The notes beneath the pieces are model-generated. The model ran no database searches, was not told the DNA's origin, and worked only from the letters and a program-made list of their open reading frames with translations. The position numbers and the translations under genes were made by a program. 27,784 nt of DNA. It comes from a virus. Positions 6,327-12,713 of the stretch are shown here, piece by piece; position 1 is the stretch's first letter; each line of letters starts with the position of its first letter. The stretch spans positions 1-27,784 of IMG/VR virus record IMGVR_UViG_3300033149_002282; one strand, given 5' to 3'.

Positions 6327-7440
6327 AAGCGCCGATTGGGTTGGGTACCGTGAAAATCGTCTCTCTCGAATCAATACACCCGACCATCTGGCGCGGCTCG
6401 ATGTATTCAATGCGCTGATGGAGAATCGGGATCAACTGCCGACACATCGGTGGTTATATCAGTTGCAGGAAGCCATGACGACGAGCGATTTCCCGTACCT
6501 TTTCGGCGACAGCGTGGCCCGAGAACTGCTTAGCCATTATAAGGCTGTACAGCCGAAGATGATGCAGATTCTGCGGAAACGGGCTCCGGTAGCGGATTTC
6601 CGATCGATCAAAACGTTCCGAAAATCCGGTTACGTCACGATGCGGCTCCAACAGGTGCAGGAGAAAGGCGAATATCTGGCCGCCGAATACGAAGAAGACC
6701 AGACTGAGTACAAGTTGCGCAAATGGGGTCGTCAACTCGATTTCTCGTGGGAAGCCTTCCTCAACGACGATCTCGGTCTGTTCAGCCAATGCGCTCAGGA
6801 TTTAGCCATGGCGGTGCGGAACACGATCGAGTGGTTCGTCACCACGCTGTATTGGAATGCGGCTGGCCCGATAGCTGCCAATTTCGGGAACGCAGCCGCT
6901 TCGACTGCGCCTCTGACTATCGGTGCTCTGGAAACCGCATACGAAGCGATGATCGCGTATCGGCATCCGGACACGAACGAACCGGTTATGAACGCGCCGA
7001 AATATCTGGTTGTACCCCCGGCCTTGAAATTCACGGCGGAACAGATACTACATTCCGTGCAGAAGATGTGGCTGTACCCTGAAAGTGACGAAGGTGGCCC
7101 GTTTGCATATCCAACCACAAACGTTATCTCTCAACAGGGATTGCAACTGATAGTAAACGAATGGCAACCGTTTGTCGATACCACCACACCGACAACCGCA
7201 TGGGCTCTGTTCAGCGATCCGGCACAGATAGCTGCCGGTGAAATCGCGTTTATGAAAGGTCACGAGAATCCTGAGATCGTGATGAAGAAGTCTGATAAGG
7301 TCGGGTTGGCCGGTATGGGCGATCTGTCATCGTTCACGGGCGATTTCGCGACCGATAACATCTTCTATCGTGTCCGCCATGTATTCTATGGGGCAGCGGT
7401 CGAAACCCGAGCTTGCTGGGCGTCCACCGGTACGGGTTAG
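6292..7440 (+). CDS. Major capsid protein
   Basis: 382 residues, in the size range of HK97-fold capsid proteins. The call rests on position (after protease-scaffold and decoration genes, before connectors) and on content: an N-terminal helical segment (ARLDVFNALMENRDQL), an E-loop-like stretch (RKSGYVTMRLQQVQEKGEYLAAEYEEDQTEYKL broken by charged turns), a long spine-like helix (CAQDLAMAVRNTIEWF), 'NAPKYLVVPPALKFTAEQIL' as in many phage capsid A-domains, and a late 'GMGDLSSFTGDFATDNIFYRVRHVF' closing strand. The start ATG has GAAAGGA nine bases upstream. No protease site is obvious, although the first 25 residues could be a removable arm. Confidence 0.85.
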   Translation: MPQPITLTEMNESADWVGYRENRLSRINTPDHLARLDVFNALMENRDQLPTHRWLYQLQEAMTTSDFPYLFGDSVARELLSHYKAVQPKMMQILRKRAPVADFRSIKTFRKSGYVTMRLQQVQEKGEYLAAEYEEDQTEYKLRKWGRQLDFSWEAFLNDDLGLFSQCAQDLAMAVRNTIEWFVTTLYWNAAGPIAANFGNAAASTAPLTIGALETAYEAMIAYRHPDTNEPVMNAPKYLVVPPALKFTAEQILHSVQKMWLYPESDEGGPFAYPTTNVISQQGLQLIVNEWQPFVDTTTPTTAWALFSDPAQIAAGEIAFMKGHENPEIVMKKSDKVGLAGMGDLSSFTGDFATDNIFYRVRHVFYGAAVETRACWASTGTG

Positions 7441-7468
7441 GTTCTGGTTGCTGTCGAAGAGACCCGAA

Positions 7469-7537
7469 CGGGCCGGAGGGGTGTAGGGCCCCTCCTACCG
7501 CATGGTGCGGTTGCGAATACTTCGCCCCTCTGGCCCG
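7469..7537 (+). ncRNA. Cloverleaf-like structured RNA in the capsid 3' UTR
   Basis: A 12-bp outer stem (7469-7480 with 7526-7537, one G-U) encloses three hairpins: GTAGG/CCTAC (7483-7487 with 7494-7498), CGCA/TGCG (7500-7510 region) and GCGAA/TTCGC (7513-7517 with 7521-7525). The element is 69 nt, close to tRNA size, but it has no T-loop consensus, no U33 and a 12-bp 'acceptor', so it is not a normal tRNA. No T-tract follows, so it is not a simple terminator. An alternative 7-bp hairpin (GGAGGGG 7475-7481 with CCCCTCC 7489-7495) is mutually exclusive with the outer stem. It sits in the 123-bp gap after the capsid gene, which holds no coding sequence. Confidence 0.55.
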
Positions 7538-7546
7538 GCTCTCATA

Positions 7547-7554
7547 TAGGAGGG
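7547..7554 (+). promoter_or_regulatory. Ribosome binding site that can be masked by upstream RNA
   Basis: TAGGAGGG, nine bases before ATG 7564, is perfectly complementary over 8 bases to CCCTCCTA at 7490-7497. The same CCCTCC can instead pair with GGAGGGG at 7475-7481. The three segments form an anti-anti-SD / anti-SD / SD arrangement that could switch translation of the following genes. Pyrimidine-rich tracts often match an SD by chance, so this is only suggestive. Confidence 0.4.
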
Positions 7555-7563
7555 ACGATAGGT

Positions 7564-7785
7564 ATGATCGGTATGAATTTAACAGCGGCGGAGACGGCTA
7601 TATTTGCGCTCTGTGCGACGAACATCGGTGCCCTCGTGTGGAACACTGCCTCGCAACATGTACGGCTGCGAGCGCTTGAGCGCACTATCAATAACGGTAT
7701 CTCTGATGCTGTCGCTCGACATAGCGTACAGCTGGCCGCAATCGAAACCCGATGTCGGGAACGACATGCAGGGGAGACTGAATAA
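7564..7785 (+). CDS. Small protein with one hydrophobic segment
   Basis: 73 residues with a strong SD (TAGGAGGG, spacing 9). Residues about 9-28 (ETAIFALCATNIGALVWNTAS) are hydrophobic enough for one membrane helix, followed by a basic amphipathic helix (RLRALERTINNGISDAV) and a charged end. The stop lies one base before the next ATG. Its layout is similar to small phage membrane or lysis-associated proteins, but it lies among head genes, far from the lysis cassette. No family is recognised. Confidence 0.65.
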   Translation: MIGMNLTAAETAIFALCATNIGALVWNTASQHVRLRALERTINNGISDAVARHSVQLAAIETRCRERHAGETE

Positions 7786-7786
7786 C

Positions 7787-8146
7787 ATGAGCGGAGTTCT
7801 TGACAACGAAAGTAATGTACGGTTCCATCGCGCGACCGGTACGGGCGCCATCGCCGAAAGCGTTACGATGACGGATAAATGGCGCATTATGCAGATACGA
7901 CTGCATTTAAGCGGTGCATCGGCAGCGGAAGACCTAATCGTCTCGATAGATTCTGCCGTGTCAGCCGTCTATGACGCCGTGCTCGTAACACAAGCGATGA
8001 ATGGGTTGACGGATTATGCCTATATGTTCGGTGACGGTAGCGACGGACAAATTGTCGATGGAGGTGACGCCGTCAACATAGATTATCCGAACAGTAACGG
8101 GCGCACATGGGGGCTTGAGGTCGCTTATCGCGGAGTCGGAGGCTAG
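7787..8146 (+). CDS. Hypothetical virion-type protein
   Basis: 119 residues from ATG 7787, chosen because GGGGAG (7771-7776) lies ten bases upstream; the frame extends further 5' but that part overlaps the previous gene. The protein alternates short beta-like strands with Gly/Asp turns (IRLHLSGASAAEDLIVSID; FGDGSDGQIVDGGDAVNID), has no Cys, and ends 'GLEVAYRGVGG'. This is the style of phage virion surface or fibre-base proteins. It lies one base after the preceding gene and 8 before the following one. No specific family is recognised. Confidence 0.7.
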   Translation: MSGVLDNESNVRFHRATGTGAIAESVTMTDKWRIMQIRLHLSGASAAEDLIVSIDSAVSAVYDAVLVTQAMNGLTDYAYMFGDGSDGQIVDGGDAVNIDYPNSNGRTWGLEVAYRGVGG

Positions 8147-8154
8147 CGGGTATC

Positions 8155-8688
8155 ATGGGATACGAACGGATCGACGGAAAAGACCCGGCGGTAGTTTTGC
8201 TATCGCGTCTCAACGGGCATATACACAATCAAGAGGTATGGCGAGGTATCAGTGCAGACCAGAGCGGTGACAACTGGGCCGCCGATAGACTTGTACCGTT
8301 CGTAGCCACGTCTGGTAACAACGCGTACGGTACGGACGCAAACGATGCCGCAAAGTTGATTGGTACGGACGATACACCGGTACGGGAAGGTATGACACGG
8401 TTCCATCTGCACCGCCTGTTCGTGGTAAGTGTTGACCACGACACCCCGTATAAACTGCGGTTCATTTATGGCTCGGGCACCATGGCCGACGCTATAACCG
8501 CGGGTCAATACAGCGAATTTATGGTGCAGTTTGATTCGACGTCGCCACAAGAGACCGCCGGGTTCCCAACGAACCTGATTATGCCATGCATGTGTTGTGA
8601 CATAACGAAAGTGTGGTTGCAGGCGTGGAACGCGACCGACAATTCCCAGATAGATTTCTATGTCGGGTTCCACGAATACGCGGAGTAA
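8155..8688 (+). CDS. Hypothetical virion-type protein
   Basis: 177 residues, with GGAGG upstream inside the preceding gene end. The predicted character is beta-rich with several aromatic strands (MTRFHLHRLFVVSV; YKLRFIYGSG; QIDFYVGFHEYAE). An unusual Cys cluster 'MPCMCC' occurs near residue 145. It lies between the capsid and connector genes together with the preceding 119-residue protein, so the two may form a pair of head or neck accessory proteins. I recognise no family. Confidence 0.7.
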   Translation: MGYERIDGKDPAVVLLSRLNGHIHNQEVWRGISADQSGDNWAADRLVPFVATSGNNAYGTDANDAAKLIGTDDTPVREGMTRFHLHRLFVVSVDHDTPYKLRFIYGSGTMADAITAGQYSEFMVQFDSTSPQETAGFPTNLIMPCMCCDITKVWLQAWNATDNSQIDFYVGFHEYAE

Positions 8689-8694
8689 TAACCC

Positions 8695-9057
8695 ATGACC
8701 AACGTTGAACTCGTACAGCTATTGATCGGCGATACGGCGGCGGAACTGTTTACGGTCGCCCAGATTCAAGCGTTTCTCGATCTGTCGGCTATCGGCGGGA
8801 CGGAAAACGTCTATGCGGCAGCGTCCGTATCATGTCGATCGTTGGCAGCGTCTGCGACTCTGTTGCACAAAGCCGAACGGATTGGGAACTACAGTATCGA
8901 CAGGAAAAGTATGGCTGACGCGTACCGCAATATGGCTGCCGAGTTTGACAAGATGGTAACCGACCCGCCTGTACCGACCGCTATAGGGGTTATCCAGTTT
9001 GCCCATACGAACGCGATAGCGCAACGGATCGTTGTGAACGATGCTATGAGGAACTAA
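8695..9057 (+). CDS. Head-tail connector (adaptor) protein
   Basis: 120 residues, mainly helical: 'MTNVELVQLLIGDTAAELFTVAQIQAFLDLS' then 'NVYAAASVSCRSLAASATLLHKAERIGNYSID', and a C-terminal segment rich in Ala and Val. This is the pattern of gp6/gp15-type adaptors that bind beneath the portal and extend the DNA channel. The 'ERIGNYSIDRKSMADAYRNMAAEFDKM' stretch, split here by its turn, is typical of the helix pair before the C-terminal arm. It is the first of four consecutive genes in the classical order adaptor, closure, gp10-like, tail terminator. The ATG follows GGAG with a spacing of about nine. Confidence 0.7.
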   Translation: MTNVELVQLLIGDTAAELFTVAQIQAFLDLSAIGGTENVYAAASVSCRSLAASATLLHKAERIGNYSIDRKSMADAYRNMAAEFDKMVTDPPVPTAIGVIQFAHTNAIAQRIVVNDAMRN

Positions 9058-9062
9058 ACCCG

Positions 9063-9479
9063 ATGACGTTAGCGACTGTTGTAGAATCAACCGATTATGT
9101 CGGGCTACTCACGCATACGTGCACCGTCCAGCATAAAACCGCTGTCGGCACTGACCGTGGCGGTCTACCGATCTACGACTATATCACCGACACCGAACCG
9201 GGTGTGCCCTGTCGACCCGACCCGATCAAAAGCACTGATGTGGTTGCGGTAGCCGGTGAAATAGTCAGCGCGGATTTCCGACTGTTCCTGCTCAAGACAC
9301 AATCGATTTCCAAAGATGATCGGATAACCGACATCAAGAACAGCGCCGGTGAAAGTATAGCCGTCTCGCAAGATCGAACTGATACGGATGTTGAAGCGGT
9401 GTTCAGTGTGATCGGTCGACCGGACGATGCGGGTGCCCAAGAACATCATATGGAAGTATTGATCAAGGGGGTTCTATAG
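9063..9479 (+). CDS. Head closure / stopper protein
   Basis: 138 residues, beta-rich: 'LLTHTCTVQHKTAVGTDRGG' opens like the gp16/gpFII-type joining proteins, which often start with a tyrosine or threonine-rich strand and a mention of the coordinate 'GVPCR'. The strands 'IVSADFRLFLLKTQSI' and 'HHMEVLIKGVL' follow. Such proteins close the connector channel and hold the DNA until the tail joins. The ATG follows GAGGAA, and the gene starts five bases after the adaptor and ends two bases before the gp10-like gene. The call depends largely on order. Confidence 0.6.
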   Translation: MTLATVVESTDYVGLLTHTCTVQHKTAVGTDRGGLPIYDYITDTEPGVPCRPDPIKSTDVVAVAGEIVSADFRLFLLKTQSISKDDRITDIKNSAGESIAVSQDRTDTDVEAVFSVIGRPDDAGAQEHHMEVLIKGVL

Positions 9480-9481
9480 GT

Positions 9482-9907
9482 ATGCCGTTCAAAAGCGATG
9501 TAATTGTACGGATTAACAAACAAGCGATCAAACGCGGACTAATCGTACCCGTCGCTACTGAATACGTGAAGTCCGCACAACGTATCGTGGCGACAGCTAA
9601 ACGGGACCATCCGTATACCGACCGTACTGGCAACAATACGCGGCGGATCGGATGGGCCGTATCCGGGCCGGACGATACACAGTTCGGGCCGCTTACGACA
9701 GGAGCGGGTCAGATCGACAGTTCCGGCGCGGACAAGGAATCTAAACGGGGCGAAATAGACGTGATCGTAGCGACATCGAGCGGATATGGCGGGTATCTGG
9801 AGATCGGTACACGGAAGATGAATCCGTATCCATACATTTACCCGGCATACGAGCGGGATAAACCAAAACTCGATGCCGCGTTGACGAACATTGCAGGGAA
9901 ACGGTGA
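9482..9907 (+). CDS. HK97 gp10-like tail component
   Basis: 141 residues. The segment 'YGGYLEIGTRKMNPYPYIYP' (about residues 103-122) with the following 'AYERDKPKL' is the hallmark C-terminal region of the HK97 gp10 family, where the pattern reads Y..yvE.GT..m.a.Pfl.pA. The N-terminal half has the expected long helix (VATEYVKSAQRIVATAKRD). These proteins act at the head-tail joint or at tail completion. The gene sits directly between closure and tail-terminator genes, as usual. Confidence 0.8.
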   Translation: MPFKSDVIVRINKQAIKRGLIVPVATEYVKSAQRIVATAKRDHPYTDRTGNNTRRIGWAVSGPDDTQFGPLTTGAGQIDSSGADKESKRGEIDVIVATSSGYGGYLEIGTRKMNPYPYIYPAYERDKPKLDAALTNIAGKR

Positions 9908-9910
9908 CCC

Positions 9911-10351
9911 ATGGCTGGTACAAGCGACACGGTCGATGACAAAACGATTCTCCGCGAATATCTGACGCGACCAGGTACCGACCTGTACGCGCAGGTTGCT
10001 GGTGATGTGTTTATACCGCACCCGCCGCCGACAAGCATCTGGGACGGCAGCCGGCAGAAAGGTATCGTGATCTCCCGACGCGGCGGCGGCCCTCGCGGAG
10101 AACGGTTGAGCAATATGGCTCTTCAAGCGAAATGTTACGGAGGGCCAGACGGTTGGGACGGCGCGGAACAGGTCGCCAGCGCGTTCTGCGACGCGATACG
10201 TAACGGACATGGCACGAACGTAACGTCCGGTCGCTACATAGGAGGTAACATCGAGACCAGCGGCCAACAGATAACGGAACCGGACACGAATCCACCGTGG
10301 CGATACGTGCTCGTATTCTTTTCGGCAAACCTTGGGCCGACAGCGGTCTGA
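9911..10351 (+). CDS. Tail terminator / tail completion protein
   Basis: 146 residues. The order (after the gp10-like protein and before the tail tube gene) and the content, an N-terminal helix (DDKTILREYLTRPGTDLYAQV), a central alpha-beta unit and a last strand 'PPWRYVLVFFSANL', match tail terminators of the lambda gpU/SPP1 gp17 type, which cap the tail tube and join it to the head. The segment 'GWDGAEQVASAFCDAI' resembles the helix that follows the first strands in that family. The SD is weak, and the gene starts two bases after the previous stop, so it is probably coupled. Confidence 0.65.
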   Translation: MAGTSDTVDDKTILREYLTRPGTDLYAQVAGDVFIPHPPPTSIWDGSRQKGIVISRRGGGPRGERLSNMALQAKCYGGPDGWDGAEQVASAFCDAIRNGHGTNVTSGRYIGGNIETSGQQITEPDTNPPWRYVLVFFSANLGPTAV

Positions 10352-10376
10352 GAAACACAACAGGAGGTAAACACTT

Positions 10377-10685
10377 ATGGCGTCAGTGTACACAGAAATT
10401 AGCGTCGTGACAGTCGGACGTGACGGTACCCAAATATCGACTGTCGAAGAGGCCGGTGTGATCGCCGGTAATCGGTTCAAGAACGATGGCCGAACGTTGT
10501 TGTTGGTAATCAACGATGGGGCCGGGGCATGTAACATCACGCCGGTTCTACCGGACACGATCTATGGTGATACGGTTACGTTCGTGAACGATGACGGCGG
10601 CGGAACTTTGAGCGTACCCACGCTAGAACATCGGATTTTCGGCCCGTTCCCGGTCGAACGGTTCAACCACCGGACAGGCGGTTAG
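10377..10685 (+). CDS. Small beta-rich protein, paralogue A
   Basis: 102 residues, with a strong SD (AGGAGG, then seven bases). It shares a scaffold with the next gene: 'FKNDGRTLLLVIND' against 'FANDGRTYVLMVNT', and 'RIFGPFPVERFNH' against 'KLFGPFDPSTFNQ'. The protein is acidic and beta-rich and ends in 'HRTGG'. The position just before the tail tube gene suggests a tail-tube or surface accessory. Small paired proteins of this sort may coat the virion, but no family is recognised. Confidence 0.65.
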   Translation: MASVYTEISVVTVGRDGTQISTVEEAGVIAGNRFKNDGRTLLLVINDGAGACNITPVLPDTIYGDTVTFVNDDGGGTLSVPTLEHRIFGPFPVERFNHRTGG

Positions 10686-10727
10686 CCTGGTGGCGTTCAA
10701 ATAGCATGAGAAAGGAGACTACAACCA

Positions 10728-11114
10728 ATGGCACGTGCAAGTATTACGGTAGACACACCCGGATTCTCGAACACCGCTCTGACGGAAACGGCTGTTGACG
10801 CGGGTGATACCGGCGACGGTGACGCCTTTGCCAACGACGGTCGAACCTATGTGTTGATGGTCAATACGGATGCTGCGGATACGTTGACTTTTGATTTCGT
10901 GTCTGGCGGCACGACCGATGGGCTGGCAATCGCGGATGTGACCGGGACGGTTACACCCGGTGTAGACGTCGGGTTGACGACGGCCAAACTTTTCGGCCCG
11001 TTCGACCCGAGCACGTTTAACCAGCCGTCCGGAGATTTCATCGGTCAGATTGAACTCGATTATACCGGTACGGCGGCAGCGATCACCGATAGTTTCATTT
11101 CGGTGTTCCACTAA
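10728..11114 (+). CDS. Small beta-rich protein, paralogue B
   Basis: 128 residues with the SD AAGGAG. It is related to the gene before it (shared NDGRT and FGPF...FN motifs in the same order), but it is longer, with an insert rich in Asp, Thr and Gly around residues 50-80 and an extra C-terminal strand (GQIELDYTGTAAAITDSFISVFH in part). The pair seems to have arisen by gene duplication and then diverged, because the similarity is now only in motifs. Likely a virion protein acting near the tail. Confidence 0.65.
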   Translation: MARASITVDTPGFSNTALTETAVDAGDTGDGDAFANDGRTYVLMVNTDAADTLTFDFVSGGTTDGLAIADVTGTVTPGVDVGLTTAKLFGPFDPSTFNQPSGDFIGQIELDYTGTAAAITDSFISVFH

Positions 11115-11137
11115 CGTTTGAAAGGAGAAGCTAAACG

Positions 11138-11677
11138 ATGGCACAAGAATACTCAGCGATCGATTACAATGACATCTATTACGCGGAATGGCCGACAGCC
11201 GAACTGCCGGACTCCATCACATCCAGTACCGACTGGATAAGTGCGGGGTTTACGCGAGTTGAAGAGCCTGACGGTGATGCTGGAGCCGTGTTGACATGGG
11301 TGCGGGAGACGAAGAAAAAACGGATCGCCGGATCGTTGATGGAAAGTAGCGAACATCCGATCCGTATGGGTCTCGAATCTTTGACTTTTGCATCGTTACG
11401 ATGTGACGACAAGCATCTGACGTTGGCGTTGCCGGAAGCAAGTCATGTCGGCGAACATCTGACAGCGGACGGCAACACAAAATATTTGCGGGTAGCTGTA
11501 GTGACCGACAACAACGTCTATTGGCTCAAAAAGGTCGCCAACGACGGTAAACTCACACAGACGATCACGAACACAGAGTTTACGGGTACCCCTTATACGT
11601 TTATGTGTTTTGAGGATGATAGCGCGGGCGCAAAAAAAGGTGCCGCCAACTTCCGTATCATCCCGCTAACATCGTAG
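11138..11677 (+). CDS. Probable major tail (tube) protein
   Basis: 179 residues, in the size range of short siphovirus tube proteins, with the strong SD AAGGAG. It lies between the tail terminator region and the tail chaperone genes, the normal place of the tube gene. The content fits: 'STDWISAGFTRVEEPDGDAG' (strand-turn), 'RIAGSLMESSEHPIRMGLESLTFASL', split by turns, and a late 'FRIIPLTS' closing strand. The tube protein stacks in hexameric rings around the tape measure. No alternative tail tube candidate is nearby, apart from the two small paralogues before it. Confidence 0.7.
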   Translation: MAQEYSAIDYNDIYYAEWPTAELPDSITSSTDWISAGFTRVEEPDGDAGAVLTWVRETKKKRIAGSLMESSEHPIRMGLESLTFASLRCDDKHLTLALPEASHVGEHLTADGNTKYLRVAVVTDNNVYWLKKVANDGKLTQTITNTEFTGTPYTFMCFEDDSAGAKKGAANFRIIPLTS

Positions 11678-11691
11678 AGGAGAGCACAAAC

Positions 11692-11937
11692 ATGAGCGAT
11701 CGGGAAGTAACGAAACAGTCGAAAAAAACGGGTACGGTTTATGTCGTCGGGAGAGCGCGGTTCCCGACGCGGAAGCCTGGTCTTTGGACATGTCTCGGCG
11801 TCTACCCTACCGAAACGCTGGCGAAACAAGCCTGTTATGACAAATGGTGTTGTTATACGCGCGTCAAATTGGGTATGGCCGTCGATTTGACCATCACGTA
11901 CGACCGGGGCACAGTGCAGTTTCGGAATCAGATATGA
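11692..11937 (+). CDS. Small basic hypothetical protein
   Basis: 81 residues, SD AGAGGAG. It opens with a basic polar tail (SDREVTKQSKKTG), followed by a compact alpha-beta-like unit: 'TVYVVGRARFPTRKPGLWTCLGVY', a helix (TETLAKQACYDKWCC), and a strand (GMAVDLTITYDRG). Three Cys lie close together (A-C-Y-D-K-W-C-C). It sits between tail tube and chaperone genes. No family recognised. Confidence 0.65.
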   Translation: MSDREVTKQSKKTGTVYVVGRARFPTRKPGLWTCLGVYPTETLAKQACYDKWCCYTRVKLGMAVDLTITYDRGTVQFRNQI

Positions 11938-11961
11938 CACAGACAATAGGAGGGGCATATA

Positions 11962-12579
11962 GTGGAACTCAAGGATGTATTGACCACACCGCGAACCGAC
12001 CGGCAGATATTTGATCGAGAACCTATCGAGATTACTCTCGCCGGTAAAGTCTATGAGATCAAACCTACCACCAAAACCCGATCAAAAGAGTTTCGGGCGG
12101 CTCTTAGTAAACATCGAGATTTCATTCGTCGGGCGATAGAACTGTTCCGACTGGCCTCGTCTCATGAGGCTACCGTCACAGCGGAAGAGATTGCCGATGT
12201 GCTGATACTTGGTTATACCGAGAAGCTCGATGAAGCATACGAGTTGGTGTATATTTATTGCCCAAACATCGAAGTTGACCGTGAGCGGTTGGATGACAGG
12301 GATACCGGTGCGACGGAAGAAGAATGGCAGATCGCTCTATGGTCGATATTGAAGGTAACTCTTGGCCCTTTCGCACGGGCGCTTGGGCTGAACAATGGCG
12401 AAAAATCCGGGCCGCTCGAAAAGCTCTGGCGGCTGGGCGTCGAGTACCAGAAACAGCAACAGAACGGAAGTTCAAACAACGGCTCCACAAATGGGATCAA
12501 GAACGGCGAGAAGCTATCGGATACGCCCGACTCGCCGCAGAATGGCACAAACTCCCATGCGAAATCGACGAGCTCTTGA
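11962..12579 (+). CDS. Tail assembly chaperone (upstream, unshifted form)
   Basis: 205 residues starting with GTG after AGGAGGGG. The first 145 residues hold a compact domain (ITLAGKVYEIKPTTKTRSKEFRAAL ... ELVYIYCPNIEVDRERLDD, split by turns), as in the gpG-type chaperones that coat the tape measure during tail assembly. The last 55 residues are low-complexity Gln/Asn/Ser, unlike a folded domain, which fits a tail that is read only when no frameshift occurs. The next frame is -1 relative to this one and overlaps from about 12297 to 12579. Confidence 0.75.
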   Translation: MELKDVLTTPRTDRQIFDREPIEITLAGKVYEIKPTTKTRSKEFRAALSKHRDFIRRAIELFRLASSHEATVTAEEIADVLILGYTEKLDEAYELVYIYCPNIEVDRERLDDRDTGATEEEWQIALWSILKVTLGPFARALGLNNGEKSGPLEKLWRLGVEYQKQQQNGSSNNGSTNGIKNGEKLSDTPDSPQNGTNSHAKSTSS

Positions 12580-12713
12580 CGGACGAACAGTTCAATCTGT
12601 TGGTAGACATGCGATGGGCGTTGCAGAAACTGGATACGTTCGATATGCAGACGAACGATAAACGAATGTTGAGTGAAGATGACGCGATAAGGAAATATGG
12701 TCGTGGCGATTGA
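12324..12713 (+). CDS. Tail assembly chaperone, -1 frame extension
   Basis: The -1 frame is open from about 12297 to 12713 and encodes a basic helical segment (EQWRKIRAARKALAAG) and a folded-looking end (LPCEIDELLTDEQFNLLVDMRWALQKL, split here by its loop). Between tail tube and tape measure, two overlapping frames are the classic G/GT arrangement, with a -1 ribosomal shift producing a fusion of about 250 residues. The most likely slip is on A-AAA at 12402-12405, where a lysyl-tRNA can re-pair perfectly. A second candidate is GAA AAG at 12418-12423. Neither is a full X-XXY-YYZ heptamer. Independent start at ATG 12324 has only a poorly spaced GGAAG. Confidence 0.6.
   Translation: MADRSMVDIEGNSWPFRTGAWAEQWRKIRAARKALAAGRRVPETATERKFKQRLHKWDQERREAIGYARLAAEWHKLPCEIDELLTDEQFNLLVDMRWALQKLDTFDMQTNDKRMLSEDDAIRKYGRGD

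Noticed and set aside
7469-7537. A tRNA gene
   Set aside because: The size and cloverleaf are right, but the outer stem is 12 bp, the anticodon loop lacks U33, and the T-loop consensus is absent. Kept as an unassigned structured RNA.
7604-7786. N-terminal extension of the 119-residue virion protein
   Set aside because: It overlaps the preceding small gene almost fully and has no SD, while ATG 7787 has GGGGAG at ten bases.
9539-10558. Long minus-strand frame of 339 codons
   Set aside because: It lies entirely opposite the gp10-like, tail terminator and first paralogue genes, which have SDs and family features. Codon bias of the real genes keeps the opposite strand open.
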